Source of the DNA: Endozoicomonas montiporae CL-33
Lineage (GTDB): Bacteria; Pseudomonadota; Gammaproteobacteria; Pseudomonadales; Endozoicomonadaceae
DNA length: 64,000 bases
Assembly (NCBI RefSeq): GCF_001583435.1
Contig: NZ_CP013251.1
Coordinates: forward strand, 670,001 to 734,000
Reading direction: 5' to 3'
In this document: piece by piece, positions 10,584 through 20,174 of the stretch
Layout: the number at the start of each line of letters is the position of its first letter
Position numbering within the stretch: the first letter of the stretch is position 1
The notes under the pieces: generated by a model
Told to the model about the DNA's origin: nothing
The model's database searches: none
The model's input: the letters and a program-made list of their open reading frames with translations, nothing else
Made by a program: the position numbers and the translations under genes

Positions 10584-11345
10584 GTGAAAAAACTGGTACA
10601 GGTAGGGACAGGGTTGTTGGTGGCTCTGTTGTTGCTGGCTGTTTTTGACACTATTGTTTTCGACACTGTAGAACAGGATACTGAATATTCATTGGGAAAA
10701 AAGGCTCGGATTCTTTTTCAGTTCAATAATCCTGACCACCAGAAGGTTCTGAATCACCCCACAAAACCTGTGCGAAAGTTGCCAGACAAATGCATTGATG
10801 CGCTGGTTGAGTCCATGCAGAAGTTTATAACGATCAATGTCGGGGGAATATCAGCCAATCAGGTGGGTGAACCTCTGCAGCTGTTTTTGCTGGCTGCACC
10901 TCCGGCAGTCAATAGCTCGACACCAGCCGAAGTCTTTATCAATCCTGTGATTACTCATGTATCAGACGACAAGGTTTGCTTCTGGCATGGTTGCCTGAGC
11001 GCGAAAGGACAACCGTTCGGCAAAACGGCGACCTGGAAAGAAATCACGATTCAGGCTCAGGATGCCGGTGGCAATACGTTTACCCGTGACCTGAAAGGTC
11101 TGGATGCCATTGTTGCCCAGCATGAATTTCGTCATCTTCTGGGGGGCGGTTATCATGAGCATGCCAACGAATTTTATGAGGAAATGGAGTTGATGCAGCG
11201 TATCTTCCAGAAAAAAGAGCGTTTTCTGGAAGCCTGTGACGATGATGCACCTTTTCTGCTCAGTGATTACCAGCCGGGAGAACGCATTCAAGACTTCGCT
11301 AAACGCACCGGCATTAGCTCTTCAAAGCCTGAAAAGCGTCCATAA
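10584..11345 (+). CDS. Membrane-anchored peptide-deformylase-like protein
   Basis: A 253-residue protein beginning with GTG at 10584, preceded by GGGAGAG; an in-frame ATG at 10527 lacks a ribosome site. Residues ~8-25 form one hydrophobic anchor (LLVALLLLAVF). All three peptide deformylase motifs then follow in order: GGISANQVG (~87-95; usually GxGxAAxQ), HGCLS (135-139; usually EGCLS) and QHEFRH (179-184; usually QHExDH). The Cys and both His metal ligands and the catalytic Glu are kept. Changes are Gly/Ala to Ser/Asn in motif 1, Glu to His before GCLS, and Asp to Arg in motif 3. Normal PDF is a cytosolic ~170-residue enzyme; the anchor and extra tail suggest a different site of action. It overlaps the convergent photolyase end by 32 nt. 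Confidence 0.8.
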   Translation: MKKLVQVGTGLLVALLLLAVFDTIVFDTVEQDTEYSLGKKARILFQFNNPDHQKVLNHPTKPVRKLPDKCIDALVESMQKFITINVGGISANQVGEPLQLFLLAAPPAVNSSTPAEVFINPVITHVSDDKVCFWHGCLSAKGQPFGKTATWKEITIQAQDAGGNTFTRDLKGLDAIVAQHEFRHLLGGGYHEHANEFYEEMELMQRIFQKKERFLEACDDDAPFLLSDYQPGERIQDFAKRTGISSSKPEKRP

Positions 11346-12753
11346 CCCGCTGTCTCGATGCTTTGTGATCGACAATGGGTAAGGGGTAATCCGGACAATC
11401 CAGAGACATCTGTCTGTTGTCACCATGAGGGGTGTGTATTCGTTTACTATCAAGGTTTGCCAACTCAGGCACCCACTGTCTTATGAATTCACCACTGGCA
11501 TCGAACTTTTCAGACTGGCTGGTGGGGTTAAACATACGAAAGTAAGGTGCTGCATCGGTGCCGGTACTGGCAGACCATTGCCAGCCACCGTTGTTGGCTG
11601 CGAGGTCTCCGTCAATCAGGTGTTCCATAAAAAACTGTTCACCCAGTCGCCAGTCAATCAGCAGATTTTTGGACAGGAACATAGCGGTGATCATTCGCAG
11701 GCGGTTGTGCATCCAGCCCGTCGTGGTGAGTTGCCGCATGGCTGCATCAACAATAGGGAAGCCGGTTCTTCCTTCCTGCCAGGCTTTTAACGCGGATGGG
11801 TTGGTCTGCCACTGAAGCTGTTCTGTTTCCGGCTTGAATGCCCGGTGCATGGACACTCGCGGGAATCCAAACAGTATGTGTTTATAAAACTCTCGCCAGA
11901 TCAGTTCACTAATCCATGTTGTGATGCCTTTATTGCCGGTATCCATTTCGCCATGGTTTGCCTGCAAAGCCTGATGAAAACATTGCCGGATCGACAGGGT
12001 GCCCGCTGCCAGCCAGGGTGACAGTGAACTGGTTCCAGCAATAGAGGGATAATCACGCTGGTTGTGATATTCCTCAATCGTCCCAGCTAAAAATGAATCC
12101 AGACTATTCTGAGCCGCTGCTTCACCAGCAGGCCAGTGATCATCTATATGGCTGGCCGTTGGCTTATACAGTTGCTCCAGTGATTCAGGATTAATGTGTT
12201 TGATGGATAAGGGTGCCTGTTGGACAGGGGCGGGCAACGGTTGAGTCTGCTCGGGCGTGATTTGTTGAAACAAGTATTTTTTGAAGGGCGTGAACACCTT
12301 GAAGTAATCGCCCTGTTTGTTGCGAAGGGTGCCCGGGATGAACAGTGTTTGCTGGTGATAACGATGACAGGGGATGCTTTGGTGGCGAAATAGACGTTCT
12401 GTGTCGTCATCCCGCTGTTGCTCATAAACGCCATACTCATCATTCAGCCAGAGTGACTGGCAGTGGTGTTTTCCTGACAGTTCCAACAGGGTTGCCGGTG
12501 CGTTACTGAATGATTCTGCAGAGGCTACAATCAGCGGAATGTTCAGCTTGGACAGCTCATTTTCCAGAGCCTTCAGGTTCTGCATCCAGAAGTAGAGTTT
12601 GTTATTACTGTCGTACTGAATTTTCCACTGCCCGGGAAACAGCAAATAAACACCAATAACCTGCGAACATTGCTGGCTGGCATGATACAGCGCGGGATTG
12701 TCCTGAACCCTGAGATCTGACCTGAACCAGACAAGTCCGGAGTTGTGTTGCAT
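11314..12753 (-). CDS. phrB: Deoxyribodipyrimidine photolyase (class I)
   Basis: A 479-residue light-dependent DNA repair enzyme that splits cyclobutane pyrimidine dimers, using FAD and an antenna pigment. The N-terminal Rossmann domain starts VWFRSDLRVQDNPAL (near residue 8). The C-terminal FAD-binding domain holds TGFPIVDAAMRQL, GWMHNRLRM, the NNGGWQWSASTGTDA segment and RMFNPTSQSEKFD. These are the standard class I signatures including the Trp-rich region. Length is as in E. coli PhrB. It is convergent with, and overlaps, the deformylase-like gene and is divergent from the copper receptor gene. Confidence 0.96.
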   Translation of the reverse strand: MQHNSGLVWFRSDLRVQDNPALYHASQQCSQVIGVYLLFPGQWKIQYDSNNKLYFWMQNLKALENELSKLNIPLIVASAESFSNAPATLLELSGKHHCQSLWLNDEYGVYEQQRDDDTERLFRHQSIPCHRYHQQTLFIPGTLRNKQGDYFKVFTPFKKYLFQQITPEQTQPLPAPVQQAPLSIKHINPESLEQLYKPTASHIDDHWPAGEAAAQNSLDSFLAGTIEEYHNQRDYPSIAGTSSLSPWLAAGTLSIRQCFHQALQANHGEMDTGNKGITTWISELIWREFYKHILFGFPRVSMHRAFKPETEQLQWQTNPSALKAWQEGRTGFPIVDAAMRQLTTTGWMHNRLRMITAMFLSKNLLIDWRLGEQFFMEHLIDGDLAANNGGWQWSASTGTDAAPYFRMFNPTSQSEKFDASGEFIRQWVPELANLDSKRIHTPHGDNRQMSLDCPDYPLPIVDHKASRQRVMDAFQALKS

Positions 12754-12923
12754 GAATGTCTGCCTGCCTGAGTATGTGATTACCTAAACCTATACGTAAC
12801 CATAACAGCTTTGGATGAACGTGCTGAGTTTTGAATCTTTATTTTCCTAACGGTCAGTTTTTCACGACCTATACTGACTCACCGTAAAAAATAACAAGTC
12901 ATCACAGGTCACAGGGTTCGTTC

Positions 12924-14984
12924 ATGAAAAAGTGGTTGCTGTTTTCCGGGGTCTTTTTCGGAAGTGCATCCTTGTCTGTATGGGCTTCGGAGGTTTCGAA
13001 CATTGTCATTGATGTACCGGAATCAGCATTGCCCTCCGAATCGGTCTCTCCTGTCTATCCAGTCAGTGTGCCCGCTTCCGATGCCGGTCAGTCACTTAGA
13101 CAGATCATTGGTGTGACCGCTACCCGAAAAGGTGGCAAAGGTTTTGAACCGATCATTCGTGGTCAGCAACAGAGTCAGCTGAATGTTCTGATGGACGGGG
13201 CTTATATCTACGGTGCCTGCCCCGGACGAATGGATCCACCCACCACTTATGTCAGCAGGGCGGGTTATGACAAGGTCGAGGTGATACGAGGCTACGAATC
13301 CGTCACTCACGGGGCGGGTGGCTCCGGTGGTACGGTGCTGTTTACAAGGGAAGCCCCTGACTTTGACAATGATCGTGGGATAAATCTGCACCCGTCTGTG
13401 ACTGGAAAAGCCTATATGGGGTATACCGGCAATTCCAATACCAAAGAGGTGTCACTGGTTGTAGCGGCAGGGAACTCTGAAGGCTGGCTACGGGCTTATG
13501 GCGGTTATCAGGACGCTGGCAACTACAAGGATGGGAAAGGTAATAAGGTCAGTTCTGCATTTCATTCAAAGAACGGTGGTTTGGTGATTGCAGGTGATGT
13601 GGCTGAATTTACCCACATGGAGCTAAACGTAGAAGCGGTTCGTGATGACGATGTGTATTACTCCGGCAATGGTATGGATGCGCCATGGGCAAAAGCCGAT
13701 ATCTGGCGTTTTAAAGCCCGTTACGATCAGTCATTTTTACTGTTTGATACTCTGGAGTTGTCCGCTTATCGTTCCGACGTTAAGCACCGGATGGATAACT
13801 TCAGTGTCAGACGACGAAAGCCTGATGTTGCCAATGGATTAAAAGCGCCTTCCAGTTCACTCACCTGGGGCGGACGTGTGCAGGGCTCTGTTTTTACTGA
13901 CAGAAGTGAACTGCGGATTGGTCTTGATTATCAGGCTAACGACCGTGATGCCAAACGCTATAAAGTGGCTTTGGGTCAGGATAAAGCGTATCTCTATCAA
14001 TCGCATATGTGGCCGGGTGTTGAGTATCGTCAGACAGGATTGTTTGCAGAACTGGATTATGAACTGAGTGATAAAGATCATCTCAGAATCGGTGGTCGCT
14101 ACGATGATTTGAAGGCGGAAGCCACAAAAGCTTCCACTGCAACCCTAGGGATCAATGGCCCGAATGCACTTTACCAAAAGTATTACGGTTACCACGCTAA
14201 AAAGGTGAGTGAAGGTAACACCAGTGGTCTGGTGAGCTGGGTACACGATCTGTCTTCTGCAAACTCTTTTGAAGTTCGAGCCAGTCGCAGTGTCCGGACT
14301 GCTGATGCTTCGGAACGCTTTATTGCTTCCAGAGGTTCCTGCTGCCATGGCAGTGATGACTGGGTCGGTAATCCTCGAATCAAACCGGAAATACATCATC
14401 AACTTGATGCGGGCTATCAGCTTCAGGCATCACAGGTACAGTTCAGGCTGATGGCATTTGTGGATGAAGTGAATAACTTTATCTTACGTACATCCGGTGG
14501 AACGGGTTCGACACTGTATAAAAACGTCGATGCGCGTTTATATGGGTTGGAAATGGAGTCCAGCTACGATTTTGGGCATTGGCAGCCTGCCATAGGGTTG
14601 TCATGGACCCGGGGCGAAAATCGTGATGATTCGCACAATAAAAACCTGCCACAGATTCCTCCTCTGATGGGCAGACTGACGCTGGATTACAATGCGGGTG
14701 TCTGGTTGTTGGGTACCCGGTATGAATTTGCCACCCGCCAGAATAAAGTCGATAAGGCCAGCGGTCTCGATGCCGGTGAATCCTCTGGTTACGGTGTCAT
14801 GCATTTTCATGGCTGGTATCAGATTGAAAAAGGCGTGAAATTACTGGGAGGTGTTGAAAATGTGTTTGACCGAACCTATGCCCTGCATGTCAATCGTGCC
14901 AGTCGAGACCCTTTCAATCCGGAAGCATTAAGAGTTAATGAACCGGGCAGGCAAGTATGGGTAGGCCTTGAGGTTCTTTTTTGA
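12924..14984 (+). CDS. TonB-dependent copper-type receptor (OprC/NosA-like)
   Basis: A 686-residue outer-membrane receptor with a signal peptide (ends SVWAS). The plug has the distinctive block CPGRMDPPTTYVSRAGYDKV, then VIRGYESVTHGAGGSGGTVLF. This Cys-Pro-x-Arg-Met-Asp-Pro-Pro-Thr pattern is the hallmark of the TonB-dependent copper receptor family (OprC of Pseudomonas, NosA). The barrel ends in VWVGLEVLF with terminal Phe. Other copper genes (copA, cueR) are within 8 kb, which supports the call. No CueR dyad was seen in its own upstream region. Copper specificity is family knowledge, not shown by the sequence alone. Confidence 0.85.
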   Translation: MKKWLLFSGVFFGSASLSVWASEVSNIVIDVPESALPSESVSPVYPVSVPASDAGQSLRQIIGVTATRKGGKGFEPIIRGQQQSQLNVLMDGAYIYGACPGRMDPPTTYVSRAGYDKVEVIRGYESVTHGAGGSGGTVLFTREAPDFDNDRGINLHPSVTGKAYMGYTGNSNTKEVSLVVAAGNSEGWLRAYGGYQDAGNYKDGKGNKVSSAFHSKNGGLVIAGDVAEFTHMELNVEAVRDDDVYYSGNGMDAPWAKADIWRFKARYDQSFLLFDTLELSAYRSDVKHRMDNFSVRRRKPDVANGLKAPSSSLTWGGRVQGSVFTDRSELRIGLDYQANDRDAKRYKVALGQDKAYLYQSHMWPGVEYRQTGLFAELDYELSDKDHLRIGGRYDDLKAEATKASTATLGINGPNALYQKYYGYHAKKVSEGNTSGLVSWVHDLSSANSFEVRASRSVRTADASERFIASRGSCCHGSDDWVGNPRIKPEIHHQLDAGYQLQASQVQFRLMAFVDEVNNFILRTSGGTGSTLYKNVDARLYGLEMESSYDFGHWQPAIGLSWTRGENRDDSHNKNLPQIPPLMGRLTLDYNAGVWLLGTRYEFATRQNKVDKASGLDAGESSGYGVMHFHGWYQIEKGVKLLGGVENVFDRTYALHVNRASRDPFNPEALRVNEPGRQVWVGLEVLF

Positions 14985-14987
14985 ACG

Positions 14988-15018
14988 AAAATGCCCTGCA
15001 TTGATGAGCAGGGCGTTT
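14988..15018. terminator. Bidirectional terminator
   Basis: Arms GCCCTGC and GCAGGGC with flanking A and T runs (AAAATGCCCTGC ... GCAGGGCGTTTT). It sits between the convergent copper-type receptor and Na/Pi transporter genes. Confidence 0.85.
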
Positions 15019-15039
15019 TAATGGTCTTCTGGCTATGAC

Positions 15040-16197
15040 TTATTGAGTCACCAAAATTGCCAGAGCCGGTACAACAAAGAATGCCAGTGCCAGGTAGGCA
15101 AATGCGTAAGCTTTTCTCTTCACTGCAAGATCGGCCAGCTTGTCAGCTGCATACAGTGGAATCTCGCGCAGAGGCTTGATGCCGTAGATAAAGGCGACTG
15201 CAAACAGATTAAAGAACAAATGCACCATGGCAATCGTCATTGCAGGCATAGCTGCATCGGCTGAGATAGCAGTGGCCGCCAGAATAGCTGTGATGGTGGT
15301 ACCGATATTGGCTCCCAGAGTCACAGGGTACACCTGACGTACGGTGAACAGGCCGCTGCCGACCATAGGCACCATCAGACAAGTGGTGGTGGTAGACGAT
15401 TGAACCATAACAGTCATTGCAGCACCGGAAGCAATGCCTGAAACAGGGCCGCGACCAATGGATTTTTCCAGAACGTTCTTTGCTCTGCCGGTCATTACTT
15501 TCTTCAGCAGTTTACCCAGACGCACCACTGCCGAGAAAATCAGGAAGATACCAAAGGCAATCATCGCCAGACCACCCAGAGTGGCATCAGGCAACAGGTT
15601 GGCAAAGCCTTTAACGATGTCTTCAGCCGGAGCAGTCAAGAATTTCACGATATTGAAATTCATGCTCATGTCCTGACCACCCACCAGCATTTCTGCTATG
15701 GACAGGGAAAGTTTGCTCAGGAATCCGGTCATCAGTTCCAGCGGCAGAATAATCAGTACAGCCAGATAATTAAAGAAGTCATGAATGGTAGATGCTGCAA
15801 AAGCCCGCTTGAACTCTTTATTGCAGCCCATGTGACCAAGGCTGACGACAGTGTTTGTGATGGTCGTACCGATATTGGCACCCATAATCATCGGGATTGC
15901 CATATGTACGGGCAGACCGCCAGCGACCAGACCCACAATAATAGACGTCACCGTACTGGAAGACTGTACCAGTGCTGTTGCCAGCGTACCGGCAATCAGA
16001 GCCAGAAATGCGTTGTTCGCAAAGTTAAACAGTTCCGCAGCGTTGCCGCCCACCACCATTTTAAAACCGGAACCGACCACGCTCACTGCAACCAGCAGGC
16101 CGTAAATCCAGAGAATTACCTTTAACCAGATGCGCCCATAATGGCGGGTCATCATCTTGTCATTTGAACCGGTATTGAGTGCTGTCATTTCAGACAT
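15040..16197 (-). CDS. Na/Pi cotransporter family protein (SLC34/NptA-like)
   Basis: A 385-residue inner-membrane protein. It contains the two inverted QSSS/QSST repeats of the family: ALVQSSSTVTSIIVGLVAGG with MIMGANIGTTITNTVVSLGH, and later MVQSSTTTTCLMVPM with VTLGANIGTTITAILAAT. These form the Na+/phosphate sites in SLC34-type transporters. It lacks the C-terminal PhoU-like domain found in the longer YjbB branch and is close in length to vibrio NptA-type proteins. Upstream lies a possible Pho box (16267-16295), which fits phosphate control. Divergent from the 16417 outer-membrane protein gene. Confidence 0.92.
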   Translation of the reverse strand: MSEMTALNTGSNDKMMTRHYGRIWLKVILWIYGLLVAVSVVGSGFKMVVGGNAAELFNFANNAFLALIAGTLATALVQSSSTVTSIIVGLVAGGLPVHMAIPMIMGANIGTTITNTVVSLGHMGCNKEFKRAFAASTIHDFFNYLAVLIILPLELMTGFLSKLSLSIAEMLVGGQDMSMNFNIVKFLTAPAEDIVKGFANLLPDATLGGLAMIAFGIFLIFSAVVRLGKLLKKVMTGRAKNVLEKSIGRGPVSGIASGAAMTVMVQSSTTTTCLMVPMVGSGLFTVRQVYPVTLGANIGTTITAILAATAISADAAMPAMTIAMVHLFFNLFAVAFIYGIKPLREIPLYAADKLADLAVKRKAYAFAYLALAFFVVPALAILVTQ

Positions 16198-16266
16198 GTG
16201 TGTGCACCTTAGTGCGTTAATGATGATGGCGAAGGTAAAGGGTTTATGTTTCAGTAATATTACAGT

Positions 16267-16295
16267 CCTGACATTTTACTGAAATAATGTGACAG
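16267..16295 (-). promoter_or_regulatory. Candidate PhoB-binding region upstream of the Na/Pi gene
   Basis: Read on the minus strand, CTGTCACATTA, TTTCAGTAAAA and TGTCAGG follow one another. TGTCA/TTTCA/TGTCA half-sites are spaced at about one helical turn, as in tandem Pho boxes. They lie 70-98 bp before the transporter start. The match is imperfect in the middle unit, so this is a suggestion. Confidence 0.35.
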
Positions 16296-16416
16296 ACTGT
16301 TTAGATTGGAGGGGCCACTGTTGAGTTCTGGTTCAAATTCAACTCAATAAAACTTGTTTTCTGTTTGTGAAAACTGGTATTGATTAAATAGTCATCAATA
16401 AGACAAGGAATGTCTG

Positions 16417-17067
16417 ATGAAGAAGCAAATTATTCCCTTTGCAGGTTTGTTGCTATTAGCAGACGGTACTCATGCGACCACTACGGATGTGGGAGCAGGG
16501 TTAGGTACACTGGGTGGACAGCTGACATTTACCAATACCATGGACGAGGAGTATGCACTGAGGCTGCAGGTAAATGGCTTCAAATATAATTATGAGTTTA
16601 AAGAAAGCGGTGTCACTTATGAGGGTGATCTGAAACTGGTCAGTGCAGGCGTTTTGGGAGACTGGCACCCCTGGAAAAGTGACTTTCGTTTTACTCTGGG
16701 GGCTTATTACAATGGCAGCCAAATGGATGCTGATGCAAAAGCCAGCAATGGTACGATCAGCATTAATGGTACTGCCTATGACGTCAATACAATAGGCGGG
16801 TTGGAAGCTGATCTGAATGTCAAAGAGTTCAGTCCTTATATTGGCTTGGGCTTTGGTGGAGTATTAGGCGAAAGTCGTTTTCTTTACAGTTTTGATATCG
16901 GTGTACTGTATCAGGGCAAGCCGGATATTGGACTCAAAACTACAAAAAGTGTGAATGATGCGACACTGGCCGCCAATATAGAAGCACAACGGAAAAAGTT
17001 GGAAGACGAACTGAAAACGTTCCGCTGGTATCCGGTGGTCGGGTTTGCGATTCATTACCCGTTCTGA
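16417..17067 (+). CDS. Outer-membrane beta-barrel protein, function unknown
   Basis: A 216-residue exported protein: signal peptide MKKQIIPFAGLLLLADGTHA, then alternating strands such as YALRLQVNGFKYNYEF and DWHPWKSDFRFTLGAYYNGS. It ends WYPVVGFAIHYPF with C-terminal Phe, the barrel-insertion signal. The 'DLKL..AGVLGDWHPW..FR.TLGAYYN' pattern is common to a family of small porin-like barrels of unknown role in gammaproteobacteria. A helical stretch (residues ~175-200, AANIEAQRKKLEDELKT) interrupts the last strands and may be an external or periplasmic loop. No operon partner. Confidence 0.75.
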   Translation: MKKQIIPFAGLLLLADGTHATTTDVGAGLGTLGGQLTFTNTMDEEYALRLQVNGFKYNYEFKESGVTYEGDLKLVSAGVLGDWHPWKSDFRFTLGAYYNGSQMDADAKASNGTISINGTAYDVNTIGGLEADLNVKEFSPYIGLGFGGVLGESRFLYSFDIGVLYQGKPDIGLKTTKSVNDATLAANIEAQRKKLEDELKTFRWYPVVGFAIHYPF

Positions 17068-17149
17068 ATGGTTTTGCGTCTTAGTGGGTTTGGCAATGGG
17101 ATGATTGCGCTATAGTCGATACCGATAATTTGAATGACTGGTATTGTCT

Positions 17150-17824
17150 GTGGCTTTCAAGTATTTGCTTATCAGTTGTTGGTTTTTTCTCTGCTCCACG
17201 CTGCTTTCTGCGAGCGAAGTTTCACCCTGTCAGCCTTATTCTCTGGCGCCCCCGAATCATGAATACAGAGAACTGCTTATGCAGGATTGTCTTCAGTATA
17301 TCGAAACCAGAGCGCGAGATTTCTACCGCAAGCAGGACGTTTTTCATAATGAAAGACATGGTGAGCGGGTTGTTGCTTACGCCCTGAGCATCAACCGGGT
17401 CGAGCAGGCAGACCGGTTTCTGGTTGAAGCAGGAGCCTGGCTGCATCAGTTTCATGACCACCTGCATGAGCTGCGGCAGCTGCTGGATAGCACAGGACTT
17501 GATGAGTTTATAAAAGAGCAGTTGTTTCAGATTGTCAGGTTGTGTCGTCCACACCTTATTAATGAGCAATCGCCGCTTGCTGCCAGAGTCGTGTTTGATG
17601 CTGATGCCATGGATCTGATGGGCGCTTACGGTATCACCAGAGAACTGTCCTGTAACCTGCAGATCAGGGGTATGAACTATCAACAGGCAGTTCAAGCCAC
17701 CCGTGATGTACAACGCCTGTTTGAAGAAACGCTAAGCACTCCGACCGGCAAAGCGCTTGCCCATGATCAAATTGTTGCTGCCAGAGCTTTCTGGTCTGAT
17801 TTCGACCTTCATAGCTCCCCTTGA
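17150..17824 (+). CDS. Exported HD-domain protein
   Basis: About 224 residues. An N-terminal hydrophobic segment (CWFFLCSTLLSA) looks like a signal peptide. The rest fits an HD-superfamily fold: HNERHGERVVAYALSI, then AGAWLHQFHDHLHEL carrying a His-Asp pair, and a later VFDADAMDLMGAYG segment with the distal Asp that completes an H...HD...D metal site. HD proteins are metal-dependent phosphohydrolases; the substrate is unknown and export would be unusual. Start is uncertain: GTG at 17150 or TTG at 17144, neither with a good ribosome site. Its stop codon lies inside the -35 region of copA. Confidence 0.65.
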   Translation: MAFKYLLISCWFFLCSTLLSASEVSPCQPYSLAPPNHEYRELLMQDCLQYIETRARDFYRKQDVFHNERHGERVVAYALSINRVEQADRFLVEAGAWLHQFHDHLHELRQLLDSTGLDEFIKEQLFQIVRLCRPHLINEQSPLAARVVFDADAMDLMGAYGITRELSCNLQIRGMNYQQAVQATRDVQRLFEETLSTPTGKALAHDQIVAARAFWSDFDLHSSP

Positions 17825-17851
17825 CCTTCCAGTGACGGGAAGGTTTATCCT
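17821..17851 (+). promoter_or_regulatory. copA promoter with CueR operator
   Basis: TTGACC (-35, 17821-17826) and TATCCT (-10, 17846-17851) are separated by 19 bp, the over-long spacer that MerR-family activators require. The dyad ACCTTCC-agtgacg-GGAAGGT (17824-17844) fills the spacer and matches the known CueR consensus. cueR itself is at 20961. The promoter starts inside the stop codon of the upstream HD gene. Confidence 0.92.
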
Positions 17852-17890
17852 TCACATTAGTGAATCAATTAATTAATGGGAGCAGGTCGT

Positions 17891-20119
17891 ATGAAACTCG
17901 AGACGATCAGCCTGTCTGTACCCGACATGAGTTGTGCAGGCTGTGTAGCTAAAGTCGAAAAGGCGCTTAAATCTGTTGAGCATGTCCACGATGCCCGGGT
18001 CAACCTTGCAGAAAAAACCGCAGAAGTGGATGTGGACTGTCAGCCTGATATTGTGGCTCTGTTGCAGTCGCTCGAAGCCATCGGCAAGCCTGGCTCGTTG
18101 ATTGACAGTGAAGAAGACAATCGTCGTCAACAGGAACAGCGTGATAAGGAACGCTATCGCTATCTGTTGAAACACGGCTTGTTTGCTCTGGCAGTCAGCA
18201 TTCCATTGATGTTGTCGATGTTCTTTATCCCGATGAGTGTTCATACGCCACAGGATCAGTGGCTATGGGGCAGTGTGGGGATTGTAACACTGGGCATTCT
18301 GGTGTTTTCCGGGCGTCACTTCTTTAAAGGGCTGGTGGATTCGATTCGCCACGGCTCTGCTTCCATGGATACGCTGATTGCACTGGGCACCGGAACCGCC
18401 TGGATTTATTCCATGGCGGTTGTGCTCTGGCCCGAATGGTTTCCTGTCGCGGCCCGGCATGTGTATTTTGAAGCCTCTGCCATGATCATTGGTCTGATCA
18501 ACCTCGGGCAGGCGATGGAGTTGCGGGCAAAAGGCAAAACCAGTTCAGCCATTAAACGACTGCTCGGGCTTCAGGCGAAAACGGCTCGTCTTGTGCGTGA
18601 TGGTGAAGAGGTTGATGTACCGGTTGCAGCAGTAAAGGCTGGCGATATTATCCGTGTACGTCCTGGTGAGCGAATACCGGTCGATGGTCGGGTAACCAGT
18701 GGTTCAACGCTGGTGGATGAATCCATGCTCACGGGTGAGCCTTTGCCAGTGAGTAAAGGCGTTGATGATGAAGTGGCAGCGGGTACGCTGAATAAGAACG
18801 GCTCCATTCTGTTTGTGGCAGAAAAGGTGGGCAGTGATACAGCGCTTGCTCATATCATTCAACTGGTGAAGCAGGCACAAAATGCCAAAATGCCCATCAC
18901 CCGACTGACCGATCAGATTTCTTCGGTGTTTGTGCCTGTTGTTATTGTCATTGCCATTCTTTCCGCGCTGGTCTGGTATTTCGTTGGTCCGCAACCAGCT
19001 ATTGCCCATGCTTTTGTGGTTCTGACGACAGTATTGATTATTGCCTGCCCCTGCGCACTGGGACTGGCAACACCCATGTCGGTGATGGCGGGTGTTGGCA
19101 GAGCGGCAGAACTGGGCATGCTGGTTCGCAATGGTGAAGCTCTGCAGAAAGCCAGTCAGTTAACGACAGTGGTTGTGGATAAAACAGGCACTGTGACGGA
19201 AGGTGCTCCGGCAGTGACCGATATTCTGGTAGCGAACGGTATCAGTGAAGAACAGCTGTTGGAACTGGCTGGCAGTCTTGAATCAGCATCAGAACACCCT
19301 CTGGCTGAAGCGATTGTTTCTGCAGCCAGAGAACGTTCCCTGACGCTGACAGAACCGGATGATTTTGCCATGAAGTCCGGTTTTGGTATCTCGGGACAGG
19401 TGAATGATCAGACTGTTTTGTTGGGTAATGCAAAATGGATGACGGCGAATAAACTGTCACACGACGACTGGCAGGTAAAAGCGGATCAACTGGCTGATGA
19501 AGGCAAAACACCGGTGTTCATTGCACTGGAAAATAAGGTTGCCGGTATTCTGGCCATAGCTGACCCGGTACGTTCAGACTCCAAAGCGGCGATTGAGCGC
19601 CTGCAGTCTGCCGGAATCAAGGTGGTGATGCTGACCGGAGATCACAGAAAAACCGCACAGGCAGTAGCGAAACAGGTGGGTATTGAAGAGGTTCATGCCG
19701 AAGTCTTGCCTGCAGATAAAGCCTCCCATGTAAAAGAGTTGCAGGAAGCGGGTGAAAAGGTAGGAATGACCGGTGACGGCATTAACGATGCACCGGCACT
19801 GGCTCAGGCTGACGTTGGTTTTGCCATGGGTTGTGGTACCGATGTAGCCATTGAGTCGGCGGATATCACCCTGATGCGATCTTCATTACACGGTTTGGTG
19901 GATGCGGTGCTGCTATCCAGAGCTACTCTGAAAAATATACGACAAAACCTCTTTGGTGCGTTTATTTATAACACTCTGGGCATTCCGGTAGCGGCAGGCG
20001 TTCTCTACCCACTGACGGGTATGCTGTTAAACCCTGTAGTGGCTGGTGCTGCAATGGCTTGTTCATCGGTTACGGTGGTTACTAATGCTAACCGGTTAAG
20101 GAAGTTTAAGGCGGGTTAA
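17891..20119 (+). CDS. copA: Copper-exporting P1B-type ATPase CopA
   Basis: A 742-residue inner-membrane Cu(I) pump. Start at 17891 (GGAG 8 nt upstream) gives [18 protein letters not shown], a single N-terminal heavy-metal domain with Cys15/Cys18. Core motifs: TGE phosphatase loop in [13 protein letters not shown] in [11 protein letters not shown], phosphorylation site [14 protein letters not shown] with the HP pair, [10 protein letters not shown] and [10 protein letters not shown]. The last helices hold [15 protein letters not shown] and [15 protein letters not shown], matching Cu(I)-specific (type 1B-1) pumps. One metal domain instead of two is a common variant. Controlled by the CueR box just upstream; ends at a strong hairpin. 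Confidence 0.95.
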   Translation: MKLETISLSVPDMSCAGCVAKVEKALKSVEHVHDARVNLAEKTAEVDVDCQPDIVALLQSLEAIGKPGSLIDSEEDNRRQQEQRDKERYRYLLKHGLFALAVSIPLMLSMFFIPMSVHTPQDQWLWGSVGIVTLGILVFSGRHFFKGLVDSIRHGSASMDTLIALGTGTAWIYSMAVVLWPEWFPVAARHVYFEASAMIIGLINLGQAMELRAKGKTSSAIKRLLGLQAKTARLVRDGEEVDVPVAAVKAGDIIRVRPGERIPVDGRVTSGSTLVDESMLTGEPLPVSKGVDDEVAAGTLNKNGSILFVAEKVGSDTALAHIIQLVKQAQNAKMPITRLTDQISSVFVPVVIVIAILSALVWYFVGPQPAIAHAFVVLTTVLIIACPCALGLATPMSVMAGVGRAAELGMLVRNGEALQKASQLTTVVVDKTGTVTEGAPAVTDILVANGISEEQLLELAGSLESASEHPLAEAIVSAARERSLTLTEPDDFAMKSGFGISGQVNDQTVLLGNAKWMTANKLSHDDWQVKADQLADEGKTPVFIALENKVAGILAIADPVRSDSKAAIERLQSAGIKVVMLTGDHRKTAQAVAKQVGIEEVHAEVLPADKASHVKELQEAGEKVGMTGDGINDAPALAQADVGFAMGCGTDVAIESADITLMRSSLHGLVDAVLLSRATLKNIRQNLFGAFIYNTLGIPVAAGVLYPLTGMLLNPVVAGAAMACSSVTVVTNANRLRKFKAG

Positions 20120-20123
20120 AGCA

Positions 20124-20165
20124 TTTACAGAGCAGCAAGCCGATGAATGGTTGCTGCTCTGTAAA
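20124..20165. terminator. Long hairpin terminator between copA and the LysE-family gene
   Basis: A perfect 15-bp inverted repeat, TTTACAGAGCAGCAA / TTGCTGCTCTGTAAA, with a 12-nt loop, lies between two convergent genes. There are no long T runs, but the position and stem are typical of a shared terminator. Confidence 0.7.
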
Positions 20166-20174
20166 CCTAATAAA

